A stretch of 10,670 bases of DNA from an uncultured Bacteroidota bacterium (GTDB taxonomy: Bacteria > Bacteroidota > Bacteroidia > Chitinophagales > Chitinophagaceae): contig CAMLGR010000154.1 of NCBI GenBank assembly GCA_946479615.1, positions 1-10,670 of the forward strand, read 5' to 3'. A program made the translations under genes and the position numbers. This document shows, piece after piece, positions 1 through 8,121 of this stretch. The notes below the pieces were generated by a model that saw only the letters and a program-made list of their open reading frames with translations, ran no database searches and was not told the DNA's origin. How positions within the stretch are numbered: the first letter of the stretch is position 1; each line of letters starts with the position of its first letter.

Positions 1-2636
1 GTACCAATAAAGAACGGGATCATCAGTTCTACGGAAGTCCCTTTATTTTTTTTACTTTGAATGCTGATGGCACCATCCATTAGTTCCACCAGTTGCTTGC
101 ATATAGACATACCCAGGCCGGTACCACCGAATTTGCGTACCGTGGTTTTATCTTCCTGCGTAAATTTCTGGAATATGGTCGTCAGGAACTCTTTATCCAT
201 ACCTATACCGGTATCATCCACCGCAATAGACACCCATTGTATTCCTGGTTCTTCCGATTGTACTTTACAGGTGATGGTCACACTGCCCTTTTCTGTAAAC
301 TTGATGGCATTGCTGAGCAGGTTCAATAATACCTGGTTCAGGCGGTAAGGATCGCCGATCAAAACAGGATCGATTTTTTTATCGACTTCAAATAACAGGT
401 GCAATCCCTTTTCTTCGGCCCGGTGCATCATGACCAGCGTACAATGCTTGATAGCTTCTACCGGGCGGAACCCGATTTTTTCCAGTTGCATTTTTCCTGC
501 TTCGATCTTCGAAATATCCAGGATATCATTGATGACGACAAGCAAATGTTCACCGGCCGTATTGACAGTATTGAGATAGAATTTTTGCTTATCATTTAAC
601 GAAGTAGAAGCCAGTTGCCGGCTCATTCCCAGGATAGCATTCATCGGCGTCCTGATCTCATGGCTCATGTTTGTCAGGAAGACTTCTTTCGCTTTCGCTG
701 ATTGTTCTGCTGCTTCACGGGCATCGACGAGATCCAGCTCCAGTTGTTTCTGATCGGTTATATCCAGGTGGATGCCGATAGAACCAACCAGTTCGCCTTT
801 ATCATTATATCGTGGCGCTCCACTGATCAGCCACCATTTTAATTGTCCTCTTTTATTTTTCACTGCCATTTCATAGGCATCGGATACTCCTTTGCGGCGC
901 ATTTCATTTTTTGTTTCGAGTATCTCACTGTTCTCTCCTTTGGCAAATAATAAAGATGCTTTCCTGTTCAGCAATTCTTCTTCCGTATATCCTGACATTT
1001 CACAAAAACTATGATTGGCATAGTGAATGTTTTCATCGGCATCCACTTCCAGCAATCCCAGGTTCATATTGGCAATGATACTCCGGTATTTTTCCTCACT
1101 CAGCGCGATCGCCTGCTCTGCCAGTTTACGCTGGGTAATATCTGTATGTGTACCGATCACCCGCAAAGCAGTACCATTCATTTGTCTTTCGATCACAACG
1201 CCCCTGTCGAGTATCCATTTTACCGCACCATTTTTATGAAGAAGCCGATATTCGAGAAGATGATGATCAATCTCACCATTTTTGTATAACCTGTCGTTGT
1301 TTTCCAATAGTTTTTTATCATCGGGGTGAATACGATCCAACCATAATTCGGGATTGCTGGCGTATTCGTCTTCAGCAAAACCCAGCAAACGGTTTTGTGT
1401 ATTGGAAAAATAGGTTTCACCGGTCATGAAATTATGCTCCCATACATTATCACCTATTTTTTCCAAAGCAGTGCGCAAGCGCAATTCCGATTGCAGTATC
1501 TTTTCTTCCACTCTTTTCTTGGCAGTGATATCATTGTATTTCCACAAATGGCCTTTGTATTGACCCTCTACAAATAAAGGGATATAACTTCTTTCCAGGA
1601 TACGGCCATCAGCCATTTCCATTTCTTCATCAGCCACCAGCGTTCTTTCCCTAAGTAAAGTATGAATACCTTCTACAAACCCTTTTGGATCCTTGAAGAG
1701 ATGCATATATTCTTCAGCCGATTCGGAATAGTCGAGCCCGGTCAATTGTTCCGGCGGAACGGTTACGGAAAATAATTCGCAGAATTTTTTATTGGTCAAT
1801 ACGATGCGCTCGTGCTCGTCTTCTACCAACACCCCTGTCTGCATATTGATCAACAGGTTGCTCAACCGGTTGGCAGTGGCTGTCAGTTCACCCTGGATAG
1901 TTTTGAGCTTATCGATATCAGTTAAAGAACCGATTACCTTTAATGTTTTTCCATTGCTGTCACGCTGAATAATAGCACCGCGGTTCAATACCCATTTGAG
2001 ACTGCCATCACGGCAATAGGTACGATATTCGATAGAGTGTTTACTGATTTCTCCCTTAATATATTTACGGAAAATATCAGTCGCCACCTCCAGGTCCTCT
2101 TCATAAATACTTTTCCACCATTCCTGGTTTTCTTCACCTATGTATTCTGTTCTGTCCAGTTTAAGAATGGATGTTTCAGTTTGCGCAAAGATCATTTTGC
2201 GGGAAGGAAAATCATATTCCCATACATTGTCCTCGATCGTTTGCAGCGCAAGCCGCATTCTTTTCTCGGATTGTTTGACCAATATCTCTGATTTTTTCTT
2301 CTCGTTTAATTGTTTCTGTAAATAGTTGACGACATAAGAAAGGTCGTCATTGGTATCATCCTCGATAGCTTCAAGGTCTTCGAGGTTACTGATCGCTTCT
2401 TTCAATTGCAGGATGGATGCTTTCTTCAGGATGATCTCCTGCTTTAATTTTTCATTGATCTGCCGGTATTCCTGCTCGCTGATGGTAAACGCATGATTGG
2501 ATAAGACCCTATCCCTTTCATAAGCTTCATAGGAATCATTGACAGCCTGCACAAACTGCATGATATGCGCCTCCTCCAGGCACCCTTCAGGTAAATATTT
2601 CCTGATCTGTTTCTGCAGCAGCTTGTTAAACGACAT
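1..2636 (-). CDS. Multi-PAS sensor histidine kinase (C-terminus cut by window edge)
   Basis: Cytosolic sensor kinase; 878 codons are visible and the frame stays open at the left edge, so the C-terminus is missing. Residues 1-125 form a charged, helical, coiled-coil-like N-terminus with no membrane segment. Four PAS domains follow at about 127-245, 260-370, 386-503 and 516-630; the first and third look like PAS_3-type duplicates, both starting with a DNVWE motif. The HisKA domain carries MSHEIRTPMN with phospho-accepting His659. The HATPase domain shows the N box (Asn776 in LLNLLSNAIKF), the G1 box DTGIG (808-812), an F-box-like FQKFTQED and the G2 box GGTGLG (837-842), so the enzyme should be active. 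The start at 2636 lies 8 bp after the FIST gene stop, making it the third gene of that operon; no Shine-Dalgarno is visible. The family often adds receiver or HPt domains after this point, but that cannot be seen here. Confidence 0.95.
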   Translation of the reverse strand, partial: MSFNKLLQKQIRKYLPEGCLEEAHIMQFVQAVNDSYEAYERDRVLSNHAFTISEQEYRQINEKLKQEIILKKASILQLKEAISNLEDLEAIEDDTNDDLSYVVNYLQKQLNEKKKSEILVKQSEKRMRLALQTIEDNVWEYDFPSRKMIFAQTETSILKLDRTEYIGEENQEWWKSIYEEDLEVATDIFRKYIKGEISKHSIEYRTYCRDGSLKWVLNRGAIIQRDSNGKTLKVIGSLTDIDKLKTIQGELTATANRLSNLLINMQTGVLVEDEHERIVLTNKKFCELFSVTVPPEQLTGLDYSESAEEYMHLFKDPKGFVEGIHTLLRERTLVADEEMEMADGRILERSYIPLFVEGQYKGHLWKYNDITAKKRVEEKILQSELRLRTALEKIGDNVWEHNFMTGETYFSNTQNRLLGFAEDEYASNPELWLDRIHPDDKKLLENNDRLYKNGEIDHHLLEYRLLHKNGAVKWILDRGVVIERQMNGTALRVIGTHTDITQRKLAEQAIALSEEKYRSIIANMNLGLLEVDADENIHYANHSFCEMSGYTEEELLNRKASLLFAKGENSEILETKNEMRRKGVSDAYEMAVKNKRGQLKWWLISGAPRYNDKGELVGSIGIHLDITDQKQLELDLVDAREAAEQSAKAKEVFLTNMSHEIRTPMNAILGMSRQLASTSLNDKQKFYLNTVNTAGEHLLVVINDILDISKIEAGKMQLEKIGFRPVEAIKHCTLVMMHRAEEKGLHLLFEVDKKIDPVLIGDPYRLNQVLLNLLSNAIKFTEKGSVTITCKVQSEEPGIQWVSIAVDDTGIGMDKEFLTTIFQKFTQEDKTTVRKFGGTGLGMSICKQLVELMDGAISIQSKKNKGTSVELMIPFFIG

Positions 2637-2644
2637 AATCAATT

Positions 2645-3787
2645 TTATAATTCATCAAAGGTGGTGATGGTCATGGTCTGGTTATGCAATTCACATTTGG
2701 TGTTTTGCGAAAACGGGGAAATCTCTCCATAAGAATAAAAACCGGTCAGCAATGTCTGGTTGCCAAATGTTTCACCCACAGCTTCTACTTCTTCCTCGGT
2801 ACGTTTTCCCAGGATGATTTTTCGTCCAACACAACTGATCAACAGCGCCAGTTTGGGAGAAGATGGTAATTTATTACGAAAGGCTTGCCCGGCCGCACCC
2901 GTAGCCGCATCGATGAGTTTATCAAAGTTTGCTTTCATAAACCTGACCACAGAACCGGAAGGTATATCCCCGGCGAAAAGCATACTGCCTTTTTCCTGAT
3001 CGATGGAAAGAATGGTTCTGACAATAGGTTCTGCACGTTCTTCCGATTTTACCGATAAGGGAAATAATAAAGCGGAACCTGGCAATTCATCAGCATAGGA
3101 GCCGAGATAGGTTTTATAAAGATCCAGCGCATTTTGTCCTTCGATCTCGAATAACTGGTTAGCCTGCGATTTGGTAACCGTTCTTTCCGGTCCGAAAATT
3201 TCCCAACCACCCATAGAACCATGCGATATAAGCAAATCCCTGCCATAAAAAGCAATGGCCACGATCTTTCCTGCTTTCGGGGTATCGTTCAGACCTACTA
3301 CGGTCGATTGAAAAGCGGTGCCATCGCCGGCCAGTCCGCCGGTAACAGGGACACGGTTCGCCACTATTTCATTTACACCTCTTACCAATTCACTACCGTT
3401 AACAGTGCTGCCATCGGATAAAATGAGTATATAAGAAAGCCCGGTAAAATCGATCTGTTCGATCAGTGCATGTCCCGCTGCATAACTATCAGGGTAATCA
3501 TTGCTGTTAACAGAAACAGATTTAATATGACTTTTTTCGAATTGAATAGCAGAAATAGAAACCGATTCATCGTGTACGGTCTCTTTGTATATTTCCCCGG
3601 CTGTAGAACAAAGTACGATATCAGCCGCCGGGTATTTTGTCCGCAGTGTATCATATAAATTATATGTTAGCAGGGTTTTCTTTTCTCCAAATCCTAATAC
3701 CAGTTGCACCTTTTCTGCTACCATGGTATCATTGGCCTGCGAAGAACTGAACTGGTCTTTTATGTAATGAGACAAGGCTACTTTCAT
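2645..3787 (-). CDS. FIST-domain sensory protein (FIST_N + FIST_C)
   Basis: A 380-residue stand-alone FIST protein. FIST domains are predicted intracellular small-ligand sensors, proposed to bind amino acids, often encoded near or fused to signalling proteins. FIST_N spans about residues 25-220, with the typical CSTAGEI (60-66) and GGLAGDG (150-156) motifs. FIST_C spans about 225-365, with LISCVGRKIILGKRT (316-330) and the closing GFYSYGEISP (349-358). No signal peptide or membrane helix is visible, so it should act in the cytoplasm. It has no output domain of its own. It lies 7 bp after the sigma-54 activator gene and 8 bp before the multi-PAS kinase gene, so the three are almost certainly cotranscribed. 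I infer that it feeds a ligand signal into that kinase. The length suits a minimal FIST_N-FIST_C protein. The ligand cannot be deduced from sequence. Confidence 0.93.
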   Translation of the reverse strand: MKVALSHYIKDQFSSSQANDTMVAEKVQLVLGFGEKKTLLTYNLYDTLRTKYPAADIVLCSTAGEIYKETVHDESVSISAIQFEKSHIKSVSVNSNDYPDSYAAGHALIEQIDFTGLSYILILSDGSTVNGSELVRGVNEIVANRVPVTGGLAGDGTAFQSTVVGLNDTPKAGKIVAIAFYGRDLLISHGSMGGWEIFGPERTVTKSQANQLFEIEGQNALDLYKTYLGSYADELPGSALLFPLSVKSEERAEPIVRTILSIDQEKGSMLFAGDIPSGSVVRFMKANFDKLIDAATGAAGQAFRNKLPSSPKLALLISCVGRKIILGKRTEEEVEAVGETFGNQTLLTGFYSYGEISPFSQNTKCELHNQTMTITTFDEL

Positions 3788-3794
3788 AAAGATT

Positions 3795-5147
3795 CTAATT
3801 GGATAATACTTCGTTATTCTGGATCATTTTATAGATCGTCGATTTACCTATATCAAGTTTATCAGCCACCTTGAGCACATTGTGATCATATTTATCAAGG
3901 AAATGCTGTATGATATGAGTAGTATATTCTTTCAACGATCTTTCCTGCACCATGAAAAAATCGTCGGGTTTGGCAGACGCAAAACTGATATCATTTTCCT
4001 TTACTTCCTGTCCGTCGCTCATAACCGCAGCCAGGTCCATCATGGCTTTTAACTCCCGTACATTACCGGGGAAATTGTATTTCATGAGTTTTTCTTTGGC
4101 GCCGGGAGATAATTGCTGAAGCGGAACTTTGTTTTCCTTGCAGAACTCATCCAGGAAAAATTTAGCCAGCAATAAGATATCATTGTCTCTTTCACGTAAA
4201 GGCGGCAGATCGATAGGCAGCCCCATGATCCGGTAATAAAGGTCCTCACGGAAAGCTCCTTTTTTAACTTCATCCAGCAGGTTACGGTGAGTAGCTACAA
4301 TCAGCCTGACATCCAGCTTTACTTTTTCATTGCTGCCGACGCGTATCAATTCTCTTTCCTGCAGTACGCGGAGTAGTTTACTTTGCAAACTCAGATCAAG
4401 TTCGGCGATCTCATCCAGGAATAAAGTGCCTTTGTTAGCTTCTTCGAATTTTCCCATTTTGCGGGCCACAGCACCCGTGAAAGCACCTTTCTCATGACCA
4501 AACAATTCACTTTCCAGTAATTCGGCCGGGATAGCCGCCATATTCACCGCGACAAATGGTTTCTTTTGCCTGTCTGAATTATAATGAACGGCTTTCGCCA
4601 CTAATTCCTTCCCGGTACCGGTTTCCCCGGTAACGGATACATTGATATTGGTTTTGATAGCTTTCTCTATTAATGTAAATGTTTTCTTTATGGCAGCAGA
4701 GGATCCTTTGATGATCTTTTCAAATTCATACTTATGACCAAGTTCTTCGCGTAATTGCTGCACTTCTTTTTTCAGGGTTTGCGTTTCCCTGACCCGGATG
4801 ATCGCATTCCATAGCATATCTTTTGTGTTATCATCTTTCACGATATAATCATTCACCCCCATTTTCAGTAATTCGATGGCTGTGGCAATATCTTCCTGCC
4901 CGCTGATCATGATCACGGGTGTTTCGGGGCTGGCAGCACGGATGTCTTTAAACAATTCAGCCCCGTTCCTGTCGGGCAATGAATAGTCGATAGTAATAAG
5001 GGAGGGCTTTTTGTGGAGATTGTCCAGGCATTCTTTGCCCGACACAAAACGTGTAATGTGATAATCAGGATTAAGCGAAAGATGATAACTAAGTATCTCG
5101 CCGTACCATGGATCATCTTCTACGATGAAGATTGAATAGGTTTCCAT
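3795..5147 (-). CDS. NtrC-family sigma-54-dependent response regulator
   Basis: A 450-residue transcription activator with the classic three-part layout. The receiver (about 1-120) has acidic residues D11/D12, phosphoacceptor D54 (TIDYSLPD), S82 and K104, so it looks phosphorylatable. The AAA+ domain (about 145-375) has Walker A GETGTGKE (174-181), the sigma-54-contacting loop GAFTGA (221-226), Walker B TLFLDEI (241-247) and the sensor II region GNVREL (361-366). The C-terminal Fis-type helix-turn-helix spans about 412-448 ([18 protein letters not shown]). It should bind enhancer-like sites and open sigma-54 RNA polymerase promoters by ATP hydrolysis. It is the first gene of a three-gene operon; the multi-PAS kinase at its end is the obvious candidate partner. 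I saw no convincing -24/-12 promoter in the window, so its targets probably lie elsewhere. No Shine-Dalgarno precedes the start. Confidence 0.96.
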   Translation of the reverse strand: METYSIFIVEDDPWYGEILSYHLSLNPDYHITRFVSGKECLDNLHKKPSLITIDYSLPDRNGAELFKDIRAASPETPVIMISGQEDIATAIELLKMGVNDYIVKDDNTKDMLWNAIIRVRETQTLKKEVQQLREELGHKYEFEKIIKGSSAAIKKTFTLIEKAIKTNINVSVTGETGTGKELVAKAVHYNSDRQKKPFVAVNMAAIPAELLESELFGHEKGAFTGAVARKMGKFEEANKGTLFLDEIAELDLSLQSKLLRVLQERELIRVGSNEKVKLDVRLIVATHRNLLDEVKKGAFREDLYYRIMGLPIDLPPLRERDNDILLLAKFFLDEFCKENKVPLQQLSPGAKEKLMKYNFPGNVRELKAMMDLAAVMSDGQEVKENDISFASAKPDDFFMVQERSLKEYTTHIIQHFLDKYDHNVLKVADKLDIGKSTIYKMIQNNEVLSN

Positions 5148-5243
5148 TGGTTGGATTTTGTTCCAAATTATACCAGCCTTTACATTTTCTGAAGTGTTTC
5201 CATGAAAAAATTATGCGTTTACGTGGATACCCTTAATGTCATA

Positions 5244-5257
5244 TTGATGTTAATCAA
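5244..5257. promoter_or_regulatory. FNR/CRP-type palindromic operator upstream of the sigma-54 activator operon
   Basis: The sequence TTGATGTTAATCAA has two perfect 5-bp arms with a 4-bp spacer and equals the FNR consensus TTGAT-N4-ATCAA. It lies about 97 bp before the start of the sigma-54 activator gene, in the only long non-coding gap ahead of that operon. This suggests that a Crp/Fnr-family regulator controls the operon. Which family member binds, and whether it activates or represses, cannot be told from sequence. Confidence 0.45.
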
Positions 5258-5274
5258 CAAAACGGTGTATCATT

Positions 5275-5282
5275 CAAAAGTA
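5275..5282 (-). promoter_or_regulatory. Possible Bacteroidota -7 promoter element
   Basis: The minus strand reads TACTTTTG, an exact match to the Bacteroidota -7 consensus TAnnTTTG. No TTG occurs at the usual distance for a -33 element; the nearest is only 12 bp upstream. If used, transcription would start near 5268 and leave a leader of about 120 nt before the sigma-54 activator gene, with the FNR-like palindrome just downstream of the start. The rest of the 190-bp gap (5148-5337) shows no gene. Confidence 0.3.
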
Positions 5283-5337
5283 AAAGTCAAAAATCAAGAA
5301 ACGGGTGCGGAAGATAGTAGCCGGGTCGGCCTTTGAA

Positions 5338-5742
5338 TTACTCCCCTCTTTCCGATACAATATTGGGGCTGATGAATACTTTTCCATTCAATACGGCATC
5401 GACGGCCATTTTGAAATCATCCATGCTGTCGGTTTTTAACAGGTAAGCTGCAGCACCTGCTTTCAGCATTTTATGTACCATTTCTACATTATCATTCATG
5501 GAAAAGGCAATGATGCGCTGATCCGGGTATTCGGTCAGTAATTCGCGGGTAGCCTGTATGCCGCTCATGCCAGGCATACTGATATCCATAAAGATCACGT
5601 CCGGCTTAAATCGTCCGACTGTTTCCAGGCTTTCGAGACCCGATACGCATTCCATTATTTCGGCATCCCTGAAAAGAAATTCAAGGTGGATCATTACGCT
5701 TTTCCGCAGGATATCCTGGTCATCGACAATTAAAATTTTCAT
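5338..5742 (-). CDS. Single-domain response regulator (NarL-type receiver without HTH)
   Basis: A 134-residue receiver. All key residues are present: D7/D8, phosphoacceptor D53 (FMDISMPGMSG), S81 and K103, so it should be phosphorylated normally. The chosen start is the Met directly before KILIVDD; a Met 7 codons upstream is possible but adds residues outside the fold. The tail VLNGKVFISPNIVSERGE is typical of NarL/FixJ regulators just before the linker to their LuxR-type helix-turn-helix, but the protein stops there. I found no HTH remnant downstream in any frame, so this looks like a settled receiver-only protein, not a fresh frameshift. It starts 41 bp after the stop of the histidine kinase at 5784-6938 and is probably cotranscribed with it. 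Likely roles are phosphate sink, intermediate in a relay, or control by protein contact. Confidence 0.9.
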   Translation of the reverse strand: MKILIVDDQDILRKSVMIHLEFLFRDAEIMECVSGLESLETVGRFKPDVIFMDISMPGMSGIQATRELLTEYPDQRIIAFSMNDNVEMVHKMLKAGAAAYLLKTDSMDDFKMAVDAVLNGKVFISPNIVSERGE

Positions 5743-5783
5743 TACCCAAGATGAGTTAATCAACTACAAAAATACTTCTGTTA

Positions 5784-6938
5784 TCAGCTTTTGAATCCCG
5801 TCACATTCTTTTTTACATTGCTGCCTTTCGCAACAGGCTTTGGAACAGACAAGCTAACCATAGTACCGTTGCCTTTTGACGAACTGAATTCAACATTCCC
5901 CCCTATTAATTCGGTGCGGGTAATAATATTTTTTAATCCTATTCCATTTGTTTTCTTTTTGATGCCTGAAACATCAAACCCTTTTCCATTGTCCACGATC
6001 CTGATCCTGATATGATTATTTGTTTCGTCCAGGCTCAGTTCAATCACATCACAGTCGGCATGTCTGATCGCATTATTGATCAACTCTTGTGATATCCTGT
6101 ACAATTCACGGACAACATATTTTTCCGGTTTGCTTTTGAATTTGACGTTATGAAATACTGCATTGCATTTACCACCTTCATTAACACGATCGCACAATGT
6201 TTTTAATACCGCAGGAAGATCAGAGTCTTCCAGTATCGGGGGCATCAGGTTGTGAGAGATCGCCCTGTACTCACTGATAATATCGGCGATCATTTTCATA
6301 GGACCCTGGAGCAGGGGGCCAATACCAGGTTTTTTGCTTAATGTTCCTACCTGCATATAAAGTGCTGACATGATCTGCCCCAATCCATCGTGTAATTCCT
6401 GCGCTACTCTTTTTCTTTCTTTTTCTTCTCCTTCAATGATCCCGCGCACCAGAGAAAGACGTTCATTCTTATTTTCCGTTGTATCCCTGATGATAAAAAT
6501 AACTTCATCATCATTACTTCTGATCGCCCTTACTTCATAATAACCAGGTTCTCCGCTATCGGTTTGCAAAGCATAGGTATAAGCAGAGGAATATCTGGTG
6601 GCCAATATTTTTTCAAGATGATCCATATGAAGTATGGCGATTTCTTCCGGGAATAATTCATGAAGAAACCGGCCTACCATGCGATCGCGAACTATGCCGC
6701 TTTTTTCATTGCCCATTTCAATATCCACTACTTTACCGTCTTTATCCGAGCGGATGATCATATCAGGTATATTAAATGGTTTTTGGTCGGGAGCGGGATT
6801 ATTCCTGTCTGCTATGACAGGATTTGTATTTTTTAAACCCTCGAGGTCGATGCCTCCTATGTATAATGCTTTACCTGCAATAATGAAACAGTCTTTAGCT
6901 GGCATACCATATTCACCGGGTCGTGTAACTCGCTTCAT
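5784..6938 (-). CDS. Soluble PAS-HisKA_3 sensor histidine kinase (NarL-partner type)
   Basis: A 384-residue kinase of the NarX/DesK-like class that phosphorylates NarL/FixJ regulators. Residues 1-55 are not recognised. A PAS-like domain covers about 57-158. The HisKA_3 dimerisation domain has the H box ERKRVAQELHDGLGQ with phospho-accepting His183, and the HATPase domain has the N box QELINNAIRHA (284-294), the G1 box DNGKGFD (316-322) and the G2 box NGIGLKNI (331-338). There are no transmembrane segments, so it should sense a cytoplasmic cue, possibly through a PAS-bound cofactor. It is followed after 41 bp by a receiver-only regulator, and two complete NarL-type regulators lie upstream at 7294-7920 and 8187-8822, so it may serve any of the three. 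The start at 6938 is the first Met; M12 is an alternative. No Shine-Dalgarno is visible. Confidence 0.94.
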   Translation of the reverse strand: MKRVTRPGEYGMPAKDCFIIAGKALYIGGIDLEGLKNTNPVIADRNNPAPDQKPFNIPDMIIRSDKDGKVVDIEMGNEKSGIVRDRMVGRFLHELFPEEIAILHMDHLEKILATRYSSAYTYALQTDSGEPGYYEVRAIRSNDDEVIFIIRDTTENKNERLSLVRGIIEGEEKERKRVAQELHDGLGQIMSALYMQVGTLSKKPGIGPLLQGPMKMIADIISEYRAISHNLMPPILEDSDLPAVLKTLCDRVNEGGKCNAVFHNVKFKSKPEKYVVRELYRISQELINNAIRHADCDVIELSLDETNNHIRIRIVDNGKGFDVSGIKKKTNGIGLKNIITRTELIGGNVEFSSSKGNGTMVSLSVPKPVAKGSNVKKNVTGFKS

Positions 6939-7057
6939 AAAAATAAGGTTTAGTGATCTTATCGCCTTCTCTCCGGTTTTAGTAATAAGAAAGGATCATA
7001 CTTACTGAAAGCACAACACCGGCTGCTGTATTTCCAAGCACAAAGCTGTTGTTTTTT

Positions 7058-7087
7058 CAAAGGATAAACCGGATTAGCTACTAACAA
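7058..7087 (-). promoter_or_regulatory. Weak Bacteroidota-type promoter candidate for the PAS-HisKA_3 kinase
   Basis: On the minus strand a TTG (7087-7085) is followed after 18 bp by TATCCTTTG (7066-7058). This resembles TTG-N19-TAnnTTTG but has one extra base between TA and TTTG. It would start transcription near 7052, about 115 nt before the kinase start. The element lies within one copy of a duplicated 16-18 bp motif in this gap. Weak match. Confidence 0.25.
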
Positions 7088-7111
7088 TCTTTTCAGGTTT
7101 TAAATTAGTGA

Positions 7112-7170
7112 CCGATAGTGAAAACACTTGCAAGTATATTATCGTTTGTGCATATTATATTTCACTACGG
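7112..7170. repeat. Inverted repeat enclosing a 10-bp perfect palindrome
   Basis: CCGATAGTGAAA (7112-7123) faces TTTCACTACGG (7160-7170), pairing over 11 bp with one bulged A. Between the arms lies the perfect palindrome ACTTGCAAGT (7126-7135), and AGTGAAAACACT (7117-7128) is a further small inverted repeat overlapping the left arm. Such stacked symmetry in a gap upstream of the kinase suggests operator sites, although no regulator family can be named. Confidence 0.4.
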
Positions 7171-7293
7171 ATTACAAAGGAAACCGGATTGTATATTCTT
7201 AAAAATAGTTCAAGTAGCAGGTTTTTTGTAACAATCATGAGTTAACATGTAAAATGATCCACTACACATATACTCTTAAAAAAAATAATTGAC

Positions 7294-7920
7294 TTAAATC
7301 AGGTTATGGTGAATCGCATACGTGGTAAGATCTGCATTCGTGCGCATTCCCATTTTGGCAAGAATACGTGAACGAAAAGTGCCGATCGTATTCACGCTGA
7401 GCGATAATTTGACAGCTATCTCTCCTGTCGTTTTTCCCTGAGCCAGTAATTTAAATACATCGAATTCCCTGTCAGAAAGTGTATCGTGCAGTTTCCTGTC
7501 CTTTTGTGTCAATTCCTGCACCAATCGTTCTGCAATGGACGGCGTGATGTATTTCCGGCCGGTCAGTAATTGATTAATGGCTTTTATCAATTCCTCTTCT
7601 ACTGCTTTATCCTTGTTAAGGTAACCTGCAGCGCCGGCACGTATGACCCGCACTGCATAATCCTCTTCAGAATGTATGCTTAATACCAGTACAGGAAGTT
7701 TGGGAAATTCTTTACTGATCTGCTGCAATGCATCCAGGCCGCTCCGGCCCGGCATATTGATATCAGTGATAACAACATCCCAGTTTTCTTTTATAATGCA
7801 GGAAATAAGTTCTTCTGCGTTGCCGACAGCCCGTATATCTGCATGTGGAAATCCTTCGCGGAGTATCTCGATCAATCCCCGTCTGGCGATAGCATGATCA
7901 TCTGCAATAAGAATACGCAT
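7294..7920 (-). CDS. NarL/FixJ-family response regulator
   Basis: A 208-residue regulator with an N-terminal receiver and a C-terminal LuxR-type helix-turn-helix, the normal length for the family. Receiver residues are intact: D7/D8, phosphoacceptor D53 (ITDINMPGRSG), S81 and K103. After the linker (KYITPSIAERLVQEL, about 123-137) comes the HTH (about 148-203): it begins LSDREFDVFKLLAQGKTTGEIA and has the recognition segment SVNTIGTFRSRILAKMGM. Phosphorylation should favour dimerisation and DNA binding. The ORF opens directly with MRILIADDH, so the start is firm despite no clear Shine-Dalgarno. It lies alone between two structured gaps. The HisKA_3 kinase 355 bp downstream on the same strand is of the class that phosphorylates such regulators, but pairing is inference. 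No clear terminator follows: the minus strand has a T run but no stem. Confidence 0.96.
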   Translation of the reverse strand: MRILIADDHAIARRGLIEILREGFPHADIRAVGNAEELISCIIKENWDVVITDINMPGRSGLDALQQISKEFPKLPVLVLSIHSEEDYAVRVIRAGAAGYLNKDKAVEEELIKAINQLLTGRKYITPSIAERLVQELTQKDRKLHDTLSDREFDVFKLLAQGKTTGEIAVKLSLSVNTIGTFRSRILAKMGMRTNADLTTYAIHHNLI

Positions 7921-7954
7921 GTTTTTACTTTTTGGAACAGACTTCCAGCAGAAT

Positions 7955-8037
7955 GATGTCAGGTTTTAGGTGTTAAATGTTAGGTGCGCAATGATTACAG
8001 ATCGCACATCTAAACATGACACCTAAAACCAAACATC
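7955..8037. repeat. 83-bp imperfect palindrome (long hairpin-forming intergenic element)
   Basis: GGTTTTAGGTGT (7962-7973) is perfectly matched by ACACCTAAAACC (8019-8030). Outside these arms, GATGT (7955-7959) pairs with ACATC (8033-8037) after a 2-bp mismatch. Inside, ATGTTAG-GTGCG pairs with bulges against CGCACATCTAAACAT. The element lies between two response-regulator genes and would fold into a long hairpin in RNA or single-stranded DNA. It has no U run, so it is not a typical intrinsic terminator. It resembles a REP-like or miniature palindromic repeat, but a second copy is needed to say so. Confidence 0.75.
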
Positions 8038-8121
8038 TTGTTCTTAAACAGCTTACTCATGTGAAGTGTGTTAGTCAAGGTACAAGGATAGCAGTACCGC
8101 CAGAGTAAGGGTAAAGATCAG

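Larger units (their letters stand above)
7058..7190. repeat. Imperfect direct repeat in the kinase upstream region
   Basis: CAAAGGATAAACCGGATT at 7058-7075 recurs as CAAAGGAAACCGGATT at 7175-7190, identical apart from a 2-bp deletion. The copies sit 117 bp apart in the 355-bp gap (6939-7293) between the second NarL-type regulator and the kinase. Non-coding direct repeats here could be paired binding sites or a duplicated promoter segment. No gene is visible in this gap. Confidence 0.5.

Noticed and set aside
5320..5330. Terminator after the receiver-only gene
   Set aside because: GCCG-GGT-CGGC is only a 4-bp stem and no U run follows on the minus strand.
5148..5337. Frameshifted HTH domain belonging to the receiver-only regulator
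   Set aside because: Translation of the downstream minus-strand DNA shows no LuxR-type HTH residues in any frame.
7260..7293. Intrinsic terminator after the 7294-7920 regulator
   Set aside because: The minus strand has a run of eight T but no stem precedes it.
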